A stretch of 64,000 nucleotides of DNA, taken from the NCBI GenBank assembly GCA_020809705.1, contig CP085826.1, positions 2,046,001 through 2,110,000 of the forward strand. The letters run 5' to 3'. Positions 23,290 through 33,374 of this stretch are shown one piece after another. This stretch comes from Calonectria ilicicola. Lineage: Eukaryota; Ascomycota; Sordariomycetes; Hypocreales; Nectriaceae. Below the pieces are notes generated by a model, which was not told where the DNA came from, ran no database searches, and saw only the letters and a program-made list of their open reading frames with translations. Both the position numbers and the translations under genes were made by a program. Numbering within the stretch: the stretch's first letter is position 1; every line of letters begins with the position of its first letter.

Positions 23290-24870
23290 TTAGTTCTCCA
23301 CACCAAGGTCTCGTCTCCAGAGCTTGACGGGCATCTCGCCCAGAATGTGGTTCATCGTCTCCTCTCGCTTCAACTCAAAGCCCTCAGCAATAGCAAACTC
23401 ATAGCGGTGCACGACTGAAGCCAGCGCAACAGCCTGCTCCAGGTAGGAGATGTTGCGACCAATGCAACCTCGGGCGCCAGCGGAGAAAGTGATAAAGTAA
23501 GACTGCAGTTCCTTGCCCTTGTCACCAAGGAATCGATCGGGAATGTACTTGTCGGCTTCGTAGTAAATGGACTCATCACGGTGCGCAACAAGAGCAGAGA
23601 TGCTGACAGTAGTGTTACCAGGAACGTAGTATCCCATGACATTGGTGCCCTCTGGAGGAGTCTTGCGGGCAAGGCCCTGAGGGGTCGGGGGCCACAGGCG
23701 GAGCGACTCATCCAGGCAGGCTCGGAGGTAGGGGAGGTGCTTGATCTTATCATAGGGGGCAACAATCTCTTCAGGCTCGAGGGCAGCATCAATCTCCTCA
23801 CGGAGCTTGGCAAGAATATCGGGGTTGAGAATGAGCTGGTACATGACATTGGCGAGAGCGATAGCAGTGGTCACACTGCCAGCGTTCATCATAATGTTGA
23901 TCTCGGCGACAATCTCACCCCACTGAAGGTTGTGGCCATGGCCGTTCTTGTCCTCCATAAGGGCCTGGAAGAAATCATCAAGCTTCTCTCCAGAGCGGTA
24001 GCGCTCGAGGCGGATGTTGGCACGTCGGAGAACAATAGCATCCCAGCCCTTGCTGGATTCAGTCATGCGGCGGTAGTAGGGGATAACATTGGAGAGCTTG
24101 TCAATCAGCTTGTAGCTGTCGTAGCTGTAGAGAAGATGGGCCTGCTTGCGGGCAGTGGGATACAAGCACTCGCGGAGGTTGGTCTCAAACAAGCTGCCGT
24201 CCGTTTTCTGGGCAACAACGCGGTCGTGGCCCTGGTCAAGAAGTCCAAGACGCTCAGAGAGACCGATGTCGGCAATGGCATCAAGAGAGAAGAAGTTTGT
24301 CCAGGCGCGGAAGTCAACAGTGAGCTCCTTGGGATCAGCGTACTTGGCTCCCTTGGGGAGGGGACCAGTGCATCGCTTGTCAAATTGGGCCATCATTCGC
24401 TGGGTCTTGTCGGCGACCTTGTACTCCCAGCGCTCTAGGTTCTTCAGCGCATAGGCCGAGGACAGGACCTTGCGCTTACGGGCATGGTCAGGCTTGTCAA
24501 CAACATCAGCCAGGTGAAAGTGGGTGCCAGCAGTCAGGACGTAGGACTCGTCCTTGGTGCAGGGAGTTCCGTGGCCATAGATGTCCTTGATAGCCTTGAC
24601 ACTGCCAAAGGAGAGCGAGTTGGTGCCGGTTCGCAGAACGGGCTGAGTCTTGTGGAGCTGGGCGAGGTGGGAAGAGCGGGCACCGCCCTGGGCAAGCCTC
24701 ATGAATGGGATGTCTGACATTCCGGAGAAGGTAGACATGTTGGGGAAAGCGCGGAGGCCCTTAGGGTCACGCATATATGTGACAAAAGGGTAGATGAGGA
24801 AATAGGCGACGAGTAAGAGGCCTACGCCGGCAGCGTATGGGGCTGTGCCCATACTTGCGAGGGCTTCCAT
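23290..24870 (-). CDS. Cytochrome P450 monooxygenase (benzoate-4-monooxygenase-like class)
   Basis: Intronless, 526 residues from ATG 24870. I prefer this start over the upstream in-frame ATG at 24969 because it places a membrane anchor (AAGVGLLLVAYFLIYPF) at the expected N-terminus. P450s insert one oxygen atom using electrons from a reductase. Visible landmarks are the heme-binding loop FSAGARGCIGRN with Cys469, the K-helix ExxR (DESLRLW) and the PDRF motif. The I-helix reads NAGSVTTAIAL. The usual acidic residue of AGx(D/E)T is Val333 here. Sequence style resembles the fungal group annotated as benzoate 4-monooxygenase-like, but it is not a close CYP53. Codon use is strongly biased, suggesting high expression. 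It is divergent from a Zn2Cys6 regulator and 3.3 kb from a P450 reductase gene. Confidence 0.93.
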   Translation of the reverse strand: MEALASMGTAPYAAGVGLLLVAYFLIYPFVTYMRDPKGLRAFPNMSTFSGMSDIPFMRLAQGGARSSHLAQLHKTQPVLRTGTNSLSFGSVKAIKDIYGHGTPCTKDESYVLTAGTHFHLADVVDKPDHARKRKVLSSAYALKNLERWEYKVADKTQRMMAQFDKRCTGPLPKGAKYADPKELTVDFRAWTNFFSLDAIADIGLSERLGLLDQGHDRVVAQKTDGSLFETNLRECLYPTARKQAHLLYSYDSYKLIDKLSNVIPYYRRMTESSKGWDAIVLRRANIRLERYRSGEKLDDFFQALMEDKNGHGHNLQWGEIVAEINIMMNAGSVTTAIALANVMYQLILNPDILAKLREEIDAALEPEEIVAPYDKIKHLPYLRACLDESLRLWPPTPQGLARKTPPEGTNVMGYYVPGNTTVSISALVAHRDESIYYEADKYIPDRFLGDKGKELQSYFITFSAGARGCIGRNISYLEQAVALASVVHRYEFAIAEGFELKREETMNHILGEMPVKLWRRDLGVEN

Positions 24871-25630
24871 TGTGGTTGAGAGAAAAGAAAGAAGTGGAAA
24901 TAACACAAGTGGAAGAAGTACAAAATTGGATTGAATTTCAAGGGGAAAAAACTCAAAGACTCGCGACAAGAGGAGGCGAGACTAGAAGAGACAACCAGAC
25001 TCTGGGTTGTCAGATGAAAGAATTGATTGATTGCTCCAGGTGTGGAGGAGATCAGGTCTTCTGGAGAATGACTCTGGAGGTCTGGCTCGAGACAGAGAAG
25101 AGAGACCACGAGTGGTTGACAGCTTTATATGCCATCAACTAGCAACGAAAGAAATGCCTTTTTCGCTCGGTTGTGTGTGTGTCCTCCTCCCCACACTCAC
25201 GCCCACGCCCCCCGTTCATTCATCCCCACGATATCCATGGTCAGCCAGCCAGCCAGCGTCACATGGAGATACACACGGCGACACATGGACGTGGAGAGGC
25301 GAACGCCATCCCCCCCAGATGCCAGATCAGGCAAGGATTTAGCGGCGCTAACGAGGCTCTCAGATCGGTAATTGGGTTCCCCCGCATCGCAGGCTCGCCA
25401 GATAGAGCAAGGGGCGTTGCTAGGCCTTCTCTCCGCACCAGACCCCGCCCACACCCCCGGTCGCGCATGGCCGCAACAATTTCCTCGACGGTCAAAAAAG
25501 GGATATAAACCGCGAGACTCGTCCTGTCTCCCTCGTTTCCCCGCGTCCCTGGCTTGACCCGACCCGCTTCCCGCAGCTTCAGAATTGCCCCTTCCAGCAC
25601 ACATGCCACCGCGACATCTGAAGCACTGAG
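24871..25630. promoter_or_regulatory. Shared divergent promoter of P450 and Zn2Cys6 regulator
   Basis: A 760-bp region separates the two start codons. On the P450 strand ATATAAAGCT at 25121-25130 lies about 250 nt upstream of the ATG, a possible TATA box with a long leader. The half nearer the regulator is GC-rich. I see no clear CGG-N-CCG inverted pair. Confidence 0.4.
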
Positions 25631-27905
25631 ATGCCGCCCACCGGCCCAAGACGTCCTGGATGCGAGGTGACCGCATTCCGCCCGAGCCCTTGCCATGCCA
25701 GCAGCTAACGCATCTGTGAAGAACTGCCGTGCAAGGCAAGTACCTGTTGTACCCTGTAGAGCGAATCTGATGCATCGCATCGCATTCTGCATTGTTGATG
25801 GGATCCCCCATGCTCACATGACGGCTGTGTGGTTGTAGACATCTCAAGTGTGAGTATGCAATGCACCAACTACAACCACAACTACAATTGCAAAGACTTC
25901 ATTGGCTGACTCGTTCGTCTCGTCTCTGTTCTCTGCAGGCGACGGCAACAAGCCCTGCGCACAGTGCCTGAAAAAGGGAATTGAATGCACCAGGAATCTC
26001 AGGGTTCGCTTCCGCCATAACTCGACATCGAGGTGAGGCCCCCATCTCGCCCTGCCTGCAAAGGACCCTGTGCGCTGACCTGTCCGTCCGTCTGCGCCGC
26101 CAGCGGATCACATCCCGAGTTCTCAGACACCCAGGTCTGGTGCAGGACGTCCGGCAAGAGGCTCAAGTTCCTGGACCAGAGCCTCGAGGTTGCTCGCTAC
26201 TACGAGGATGGCTCCGACTCTGACGACCAGGATGCGCCTCACAGCGCCCACTACCACCACCGCCGCCAGCAGAGTGGAGCGAGCCCGCCGCCGCCGCCGA
26301 TCGCTGGCAAGACTGTTCCAGCTGCCGCGTCAACAACTGACATATGGGCAACTGATAGGCTCCCCGTGAGGAACGCAGACGAGGACGGCGTCTCCATATC
26401 CAGATCCCCCGCGGGGCCTGTGTCGGCCCTTGAGGCTGCCCAGAGATCAGACCACCTGGCGCCCGTGTCGACGCCCCCCTCCACACTCCTGGACCGTCGC
26501 CACTATTCCTTTGAGAGCCGCAGCACGCTAAGTCCCTACTCCGTCTTGCAATATGGTGCATCGCCGCCTCTCCACGTCGCCGGCGCTCCTCTGAACGAGC
26601 GTGGGAAGGCTGAGCTCTTTCGGTACTACGTCAAGAACATCGGCCCGGCGTTTGACGCCTACGATCCCAACAAGTACTTCACGGAGCGAATTCCGTCGCA
26701 AGCCACCCTGAGCTTGCCGCTGCTTGAGCTTATCCTCGCCGTCTCAGCATGGCACTACCACGCCACAAAGGGCGACCAGGGATCGGCAAGCCTCGAGGTA
26801 AATTTGGAGCAGCTTGTATTGACCGGTCTAGAAGGCGATTCACTCGATGTCGCCCTGCTATTGCATCAGTTTCTTCTCAACATGGATGGTAAGCTCCGGC
26901 CCCTTCGTGCATATCCCACCCCTCGCCCCTCCATCCTTAGTGCCCAAAACTTGCCAAAATCGTCACCCCCGTTCATCCCCCGTCAGTCATTGGAGCCAAA
27001 TTTCCTAATTGAAAAACTCTTGGTCACAACAGGACCCAAGTCCGATTACAGCGTTACAACGTTCAATGCGTCCGGGGTCCAGAGTCCACAGCTGTTTTCT
27101 CGGCCTCTCGAGACATTCCACGACGACATTATGTGGGCGAGACTGAGACAAGAAATCTTCTTGGCCGTGCTAAACCAGGAGCCCTTGACCGTAAACGTTG
27201 ACCGGTCCAGACTAGAGCATCTGACGCGCATGAGAGAAGACCGCGCTAGGGCTAACAAGATGCTCATCGAGTTAATGGACACCATCCAGTACTGCTTCGG
27301 AGACGACAAGAACACGTCGACCTACGACAGGTTGCTTGAGGCTTCCTCAACGTGGATGATGACCAACCCGTCTTCCTTCACCCCTGTCATGATTAGACGT
27401 CGGCAACCTGGGGAAATCTTCCCCGAGATCTGGCTGCTAAATGACTGCGTGGCTGCAGGCCTGCAGTACTTTCATCTTGCTAGGATCTTGCTTGTCGTGC
27501 ATGATCCACGGGTACCTCAGCTATGCAGGGCGCGCAAGAAGGCGTCTAATTGGATCGAGGTGAGCACATGACAGCCTCGCTAGCGGCTCCATTCGGAGGT
27601 AGTAACCGTGATTTTCTCGTTCTAGGCCCAAACCAAGAACGACCTTGAAATCATCTGCGGCATCGCAGATTCCCTCAGCGATACTAACCCGCTGCACATG
27701 TATGTCGTTCCCAATGAGGAATTTCCTGGCTTGCCTGGATGAAACAATTGACGCATATCCCAGAACCGCCTGCATGGCAATATCAATGGTTGGGGACAGA
27801 TTCACCAACCCGGATCAGCAACATGCCCTTTTTGACATGCTCGTCAAAACTACCAACAAATATGGATTATCAACAGAACCTGTGTATGTGTATCCCGAAA
27901 TCTAA
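25631..27905 (+). CDS. Zn2Cys6 transcription factor with fungal-specific regulatory domain
   Basis: My eight-exon model is 25631-25666, 25722-25735, 25839-25849, 25939-26032, 26104-26888, 27033-27559, 27626-27699 and 27764-27905, giving 560 residues. The spliced N-terminus reads PGCENCRARHLKCDGNKPC then AQCLKKGIEC, a complete binuclear zinc cluster (C-x2-C-x6-C-x5-C-x2-C-x6-C). The cluster only appears when two micro-exons of 14 and 11 nt and a GC-AG intron (donor GCAAGT at 25736) are accepted. Residues ~60-180 are a disordered linker. The remainder matches the layout of the fungal-specific factor domain (FRYYVKNIGPAFDAYDP, then a YFHLARILL block). Divergent transcription from the P450 suggests local regulation. 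Target not known. Confidence 0.85.
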
Positions 27906-27937
27906 AGGCTCTTTCCTTTGAGTCTATTCACAAAATT

Positions 27938-27986
27938 TTCATTTTAATTTTCATTTTTTACTTTTCATTTTCATTTTCATGTTTTT
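27938..27986. repeat. TTTTCA-type simple repeat between convergent genes
   Basis: Imperfect tandem TTTTCA / TTTTAA units in the 237-bp gap between the stops of the regulator and the P450 reductase. Probably 3'-UTR low-complexity sequence. Confidence 0.6.
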
Positions 27987-28142
27987 TCAAGTCTACATTT
28001 TTGAATGCTAATTTGTTCAAATTATTCAGACAAAAACATTTATTAGAGGCATGGGGTTGGTCATCTAAATAGTCAAATAAATCATCATCTATGTAATAAC
28101 AAGCGTTGTATCATAACAATTGTAACAATCTATTTTTAGATT

Positions 28143-30318
28143 TTAACCCCAAACATCCTCCTGCCACTTTCGGCCACGCTTCATGCCGGAGGCCCAGTCC
28201 TGGGCTTGTGCCTGAGACCAGTCCTTCTTAGCGGCAATCATGCCGCTAAGAGTCTTTCCAATCTCTCGGGCCATGCTAGCTCGTCCGCAAATGTAGAGCG
28301 TAGCATCGTTTTCAAGAAGCTGCAGTACGTCACTGCTGACCTCCTTCATCTTGTCCTGGACGTAGAGCTTCTTCTGGCCCTGGACACGGGAGAAGGCAGT
28401 CACAATCTGGAGCTTGTCCTCAGACTCCTTCTGCATCTGCTCCAGCTCCTCGCGGTAGATATAGTCCTCATCTGGATGGCGGCAGCCAAAGAAGAGAACC
28501 ATTTCACCAATCTTTCGGCCCATAGTCTTGAGTCGTAGTCGCTCTCCAATGAAAGCTCGGAAAGGAGCAATACCAGTACCGGCAGCCGCCATGATGAGCG
28601 GAGTAGATGCCAGAGCAGGGAGCTTAAATGTTGATCGGCGCAGCTGGGCAAAGACTTGGGCACCCTCAAGAGCCTTGGAGGGTCCCTCGAGCTCATAAGA
28701 GAGACCCTGGGGATGAGGGCGGGAGATGGAGTTCATTGAGTCATTGAGACCCAAGAGGTAGTTGGTGGTAAGACCAGGGATTGTCTGACCACCAGACAGG
28801 TCTGAGTTCGAGACTAGGGCAGTGACTGCCGCCACTCGAGGAGACAGAACGCTGGAAGAGGAGATGGAATAGTATCGAGGTCGAGTGCGGGGCAGAGTCT
28901 CAACCAGGTACGAAAGAGGCACCGAGGACCAGACTTCGGCACCACCAGCCAACTCAAGAAGCTTGCCGAGGGTGATGTGCTCACGAGCGAGGAAGGCCGA
29001 GTACGCCTCCTTTGACTTGTACAGCTTGGCAAGGAAGTTCTTGGCATTCTCAGAGGGAGCAAACTCGATTAGGCTGGACACCGTCTCTCGAGAAACAGCA
29101 GCGCAGATTTCTAGGTAGTATCGGAAAAGAGCAGTGATTGTGGTGGGAGATGGAACTGGAATCGGGACGGCATCGTCCAGTGATCTGAAGTTGAGAGGAG
29201 TGTTTTGGCGCTCAGATAGACCCAAGACGCGGACGAGACGCTCGACTTCCTGATCAGGGTTGATGGGGAAAATGGCAATGTGGTCACCAGTCTTGTAAGT
29301 CCACTCAGGTCGGCTTGTAAGATCAACGTCCATGTGTAGACAGTTTCTTGTGGTTGACTTGAAGAGCTCATAGGAACGCTGAATCTTGACGGATCCAATA
29401 GAGGTTTCTCCGTTGGCAATCTTGTTGGCATGGGGCTCTCCGTGGAAGAGATCAATGACGTCAAGGGATTCGTCGTGGAAAGCCTCGATGGTTGGCTCGT
29501 ACTTGGCGGGCTGCTCCTCGAGGTGAAGCTCCTGGCGGCAGAAGGCATACAATTCATCCTTCCAAGCAAGGAAGTCTTCCTCAGTAGCGCCTTGAGCATC
29601 ATCGGCTCGCCCAACGGGCAAGAGGGTTGAGGCACCAGCCTTGGTCAAAGATTGGTGGACAACATCGACGACGCGGTTGTAGTACTGGTAGTTGCTGTTT
29701 CCAAGACCAAAGGCTGCATACTTGAGTTGCTCTAGAGAATTTCCCTTAAGCTTGTTGGACCATTCCCAGAACTGAGTAGCATTGTCACTAGGGTCACCTT
29801 CTCCATATGTGGAGAGGATGAAGATGACAACCTTGGAAGAAGGGATGAAGGCAATGGATTCAGAATCAAAGTCAGAGAGATCGGCAGCCATGGCGTTGAG
29901 ATGAAATCTCTGGCCAAGCTCACGAACTAGTCGGCTGGCAAAGCCTTCAGCAGTACCAGACTGAGAACCCCAAAAGACGACAGCTTGTTTTCCCTGCAGA
30001 TCTTATAAGTACATGTTTAAATATTCAATTTTATTTGACAAAAAAACTTACCAATTCCTCCATTCTCTCAGCAATGTTGCGAGTTGTGGCGGCCGCTTGG
30101 GTAGCGCCATCAGCCTGCTGCGGCCTCTCATACCAGATGTAATCGTGAGGATCAGGTCGACCCCAGATCTGGTCGATGACCATGTAGGCGCCAGAGGCAA
30201 TGCCAACAGCAGCCAAAGCAGCAGCATCAAGATAGGTGGTGGGGGCCATACGGCCCAACACCTGGCTGATGCCGTCGACATAGGCCCCCTTGGGCAACGA
30301 GCTAAAAGTGGTGGCCAT
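28143..30318 (-). CDS. NADPH-cytochrome P450 reductase (paralogue-type)
   Basis: Two exons (30318-30052 and 29993-28143), phase 0, 705 residues. It shuttles electrons from NADPH through FAD and FMN to P450s at the ER membrane. The N-terminal anchor is LDAAALAAVGIASGAYMVI. FMN-binding loops are GSQSGTAEG, STYGEGDPSDNA and FGLGNSNYQYYN. FAD contacts are RPRYYSISSSS and the NADPH site includes GTGIAPFRAF and FFGCRHPDEDYIY. The protein ends WQEDVWG with the usual aromatic Trp near the C-terminus. All domains are complete. Its anchor and FMN loop (VVFWGSQSGTAEG) differ from the canonical housekeeping reductase, so I infer a second, specialised copy. Position beside the P450 and its regulator supports functional pairing. 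Confidence 0.95.
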
Positions 30319-30898
30319 TTTTGCAAGAATGACACGATGGGACGGGGATTCAGGATAATCCTAGTCTTCAAGGGAAATGATGCTTGGCAAGAAAACAACA
30401 ACCAACAATGACTGCGGCTTGTTAGTTTCACAGTTCGCATTCGAAGCCCCAAGATATACATGTTGGAGACGGACATGTCCCCGTGGGCATGGATGAACTG
30501 GGGAAGTGGAGAACGTGGAGAGACTCATGAATCGGGAAAGTCAAGCTTGTCCAGACGAGGACAAGCGTGAAGAGCGCAATGGCCATCTTTGTCCAGCACT
30601 GACCAACGCTGACCAGGTTGGCAACTGGGGCTGTAGGGCGCAGTGTGAAGAGTAAAATTCGGCGAAATGTGCTGTGTTGGCCCAAGGGGCAGGAAATCCC
30701 GCGATGGAAACCCGCCACCACCAGCTAGCGTCGCATTTCCCCACACGCGCACCGACAGACAAGACAAAGACACACCTGTTTTTTTTTTTTTTTCTTCTTG
30801 GAGAGGTGTGTGTGGAGAAGAAGTGAGAATCGCGGAGAAAACAGACCCGTCACTCAATTCTATCTCTCTTTGTCGCCTTCACTAATGCCAATTAACAA
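30319..30898. other. Reductase promoter region / 3' flank of second regulator
   Basis: 580 bp, with a T15 tract at about 30779-30793 and no supported ORF. It is the upstream region of the reductase gene and the downstream flank of the next minus-strand gene. Confidence 0.5.
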
Positions 30899-32737
30899 TT
30901 ACCCCGTTGGCCCAAATGCCCTGCTCTCCCCGGTCCCCCATACCCCAGACCCGGAGCCGCCACCCTGCGGAGAGACTTGCTGGTGCGGAGCAAGGGAAGC
31001 TTTCCCCGGGCTCCGTCTCCCCAGCTGCCACTGCTCGCGTAATTTGACTGCCAGACCTTGCGTCGGCCAGCCCATCGTTGCCGTCATGTTCTTGAGGAAC
31101 TCGAGGATTTCGGCGTGCTCTCGCTCGTCCCTCAGGAACCCGCCACCTGTGTGTCGTCGTCATCGTCGTCAGCGTCAACCTCCCTCTCCCTCTTGGCATT
31201 TCATTTCGCCGCTAGAAGGGCCTCGAACTTACAGGCATGCAGCGTGTGGTGCGCCGTAAAGTTGATTGTTGCGTCGCCCGTGTTGCTGATGGCGAGCCCC
31301 AGCAAAATGCGGAGAGACTCGCGCCCGCGATCCTGTCATATGGCGCCGTGTTATCAGTCCCAGTCCCATTCTTGGATCAGGATTTGGCGTGATGTCCGAC
31401 TTACTTGCGCAATGACTCGATACCGAAATGCCTCAAAGCTCGGCTTCCATAATCTCGGGTGAAACGTATCGAGGATGATCCTCGCTAGATAATAATGTTG
31501 ATATCCAAGTACTGGCCACCAAAGTCAGCACCAAAAATGCTGGTCGCTCAAGCTGGAACCTACCCTGTACCCTCCGAGGCATCCAGAGAGTAGGAAACGC
31601 AGATTCTGAATCTTCACGTATTGCAGATGACTCTGATGAGAGGAATCTCCAGGGTACCATCTCGTGCCAGCGCTTCATATCTCTATCCAACTCGTCCCAG
31701 ACGTTTTGGTCCAGATTTGAATTGGGAGCCATGGCGTATGCCACTACGCGCCCACAAATGTACACGGCTCGATTCGCCAGCGAATGATCGTCTGTGTCAA
31801 CAAAGGCCCTCGAATTCCTGTAGCTCTCCAAATCGATCCGCAGGGGTAGCGACTTGGTCAAGCAAACGTATAAGTCCTGCCGGAGCACAACCCAGCTGGC
31901 GGCTTCTCCAAGCCCACCCCGGTCCACAAATTGGGATTCAGAATTCAGCAGCCTCGAGCTGCCGGTGAGATGGGTATTGACATCACCCTCTAACACGAGT
32001 CAGTAAATCTTCCTGTTGATTGGTATTATAAATCTTGTTTTTTTTTCTTTCGGTTGCCACGGGATGTTCCCTACCAAACATTTCCTCATACGAGCGTAAT
32101 ATCACAATGGCCGCCAAGACATTTTCGTTCATGGCCTCGCTGGGGTTGTCAAAAATGGGAATGAGTATCCGTAGCGCGTGGCTGTAGTATGAGCTGTGGC
32201 TCTCATTGTCAACGCCAGTGGTTCGGCTCAGCTGACGCGACGAGTATGCCAGGATGGAATAGGCCAATAAGGGCAGATGATGGGCCCGTTTTGGGACTTC
32301 GATGCTAAAGTGGCGCGCCGGGTCGCATGTGTCGAACTAGAAGGGCATTTTCCAACGTTATTGACTAGGGAACTCCAACATGGGGGCCGCGGTGGAGAGC
32401 GTGAGGGGGAACACACCCATGATCCCAAGTTCTGGATGTAGTGCATGAAGTAGTTGGCCTCCTTGCGCGTGTTCAAGGGTACTCCAAATCCAAACTGAAC
32501 CGCCGGTGGGGGCCTGGGACCAGCCACAGCGGCTGCAGATGATGATGATTGTGCCTCAGAGCTAAAATTCACCGTCAGCACAACGCGTACAAGCACATCC
32601 TAGGTTGGGTAACCGTGCTCGGAATGCCTTCACGTTCCATACCATTCGGGGTCGTCTTCAGCGGTGGTCGATTCGCCTTCCACGGGGAGTAAGGAAGGCA
32701 GGGGCCCAGCCCAGGCGAGGCTAAAAGTGCCAGCCAT
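30899..32737 (-). CDS. Fungal-specific transcription factor domain protein lacking a visible DNA-binding domain
   Basis: Seven exons (32737-32643, 32561-32417, 32336-32075, 31989-31564, 31511-31405, 31332-31233, 31146-30899) give 460 residues with consistent phases. From about residue 55 the protein follows the fungal-specific factor domain: YFMHYIQNLGSWFDTCDP, ILAYSSRQLSR, LRQDLYVCLTKSLPLRID, then GYQHYYLARIILD, and a closing block HACGGFLRDEREHAEIL with GWPT. The N-terminal 50 residues contain a single Cys and no zinc cluster. I found no CxxC-coding exon in the 300 bp upstream. It could act as a co-regulator, or depend on a missed distal exon. It resembles the neighbouring regulator in domain order and is divergent from the inositol-type transporter. 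Confidence 0.85.
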
Positions 32738-33374
32738 TGGGGAAGAATAAAGATTCCTGTGCTGGCCTCGAAGGGGGGGCAGAATCATGAATCAATCAAG
32801 GACCTCCTTATGGGGCCGCGCTGGGGCTCGCTGAGGGGATTGATGATCGCGCACGCCGACGTTGTATTGGGGCGCTGCTCCGCACCCGTCGCGCGCTGGC
32901 CAAGGGAAATAGACGTCTTGTAACTGGTGATTTTGCGTCACGCACGGGCGACAGAGCGCGGATGTCTCTGCCTTTTGAATCCCAACGAGTAATATTCAGC
33001 GGAACATATACGACAATTACCCCGCATAGAAAGGGCGCACCATCCCCAGACTGACTCCACCCCCAGATAATGACACCAGCCTAAGCCTACCCCAGACTAG
33101 GAGTCCTGGTCAGTTGGGCCGGGGAAACATAGCAGACAAGGTCCGCGGGAGGGCCAACCTAGTGCCTTCAAGGATTCTTGCCGAACGCTGCTTGACCCCC
33201 GATTGCAACTATATATATTGCTCAATGCCGCCTCTCTTGACGCTTGAAGAAACCTCATCAACAGCCATCGGGTCTGATCCCCAACCCACTTCATCATCGC
33301 CTTGAACGCTTCAATTCAGAACAAGATTTTCTCCTCCTGACTGACTGTTGCTTCCCCTCATCTGTTCTCCAAAC
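32738..33374. promoter_or_regulatory. Shared divergent promoter of regulator and inositol-type transporter
   Basis: 637 bp between start codons. On the transporter side TATATATAT at 33210-33218 lies about 160 nt upstream of the ATG, followed by a pyrimidine-rich leader. Confidence 0.45.

Noticed and set aside
23581..24438. 285-codon ORF antisense to the P450
   Set aside because: It mirrors the biased codon use of the P450 and encodes no recognisable family; a shadow ORF.
25197..25847. Long minus-strand ORFs in the P450-regulator promoter
   Set aside because: They overlap the verified zinc-cluster exons of the regulator and have GC-driven composition.
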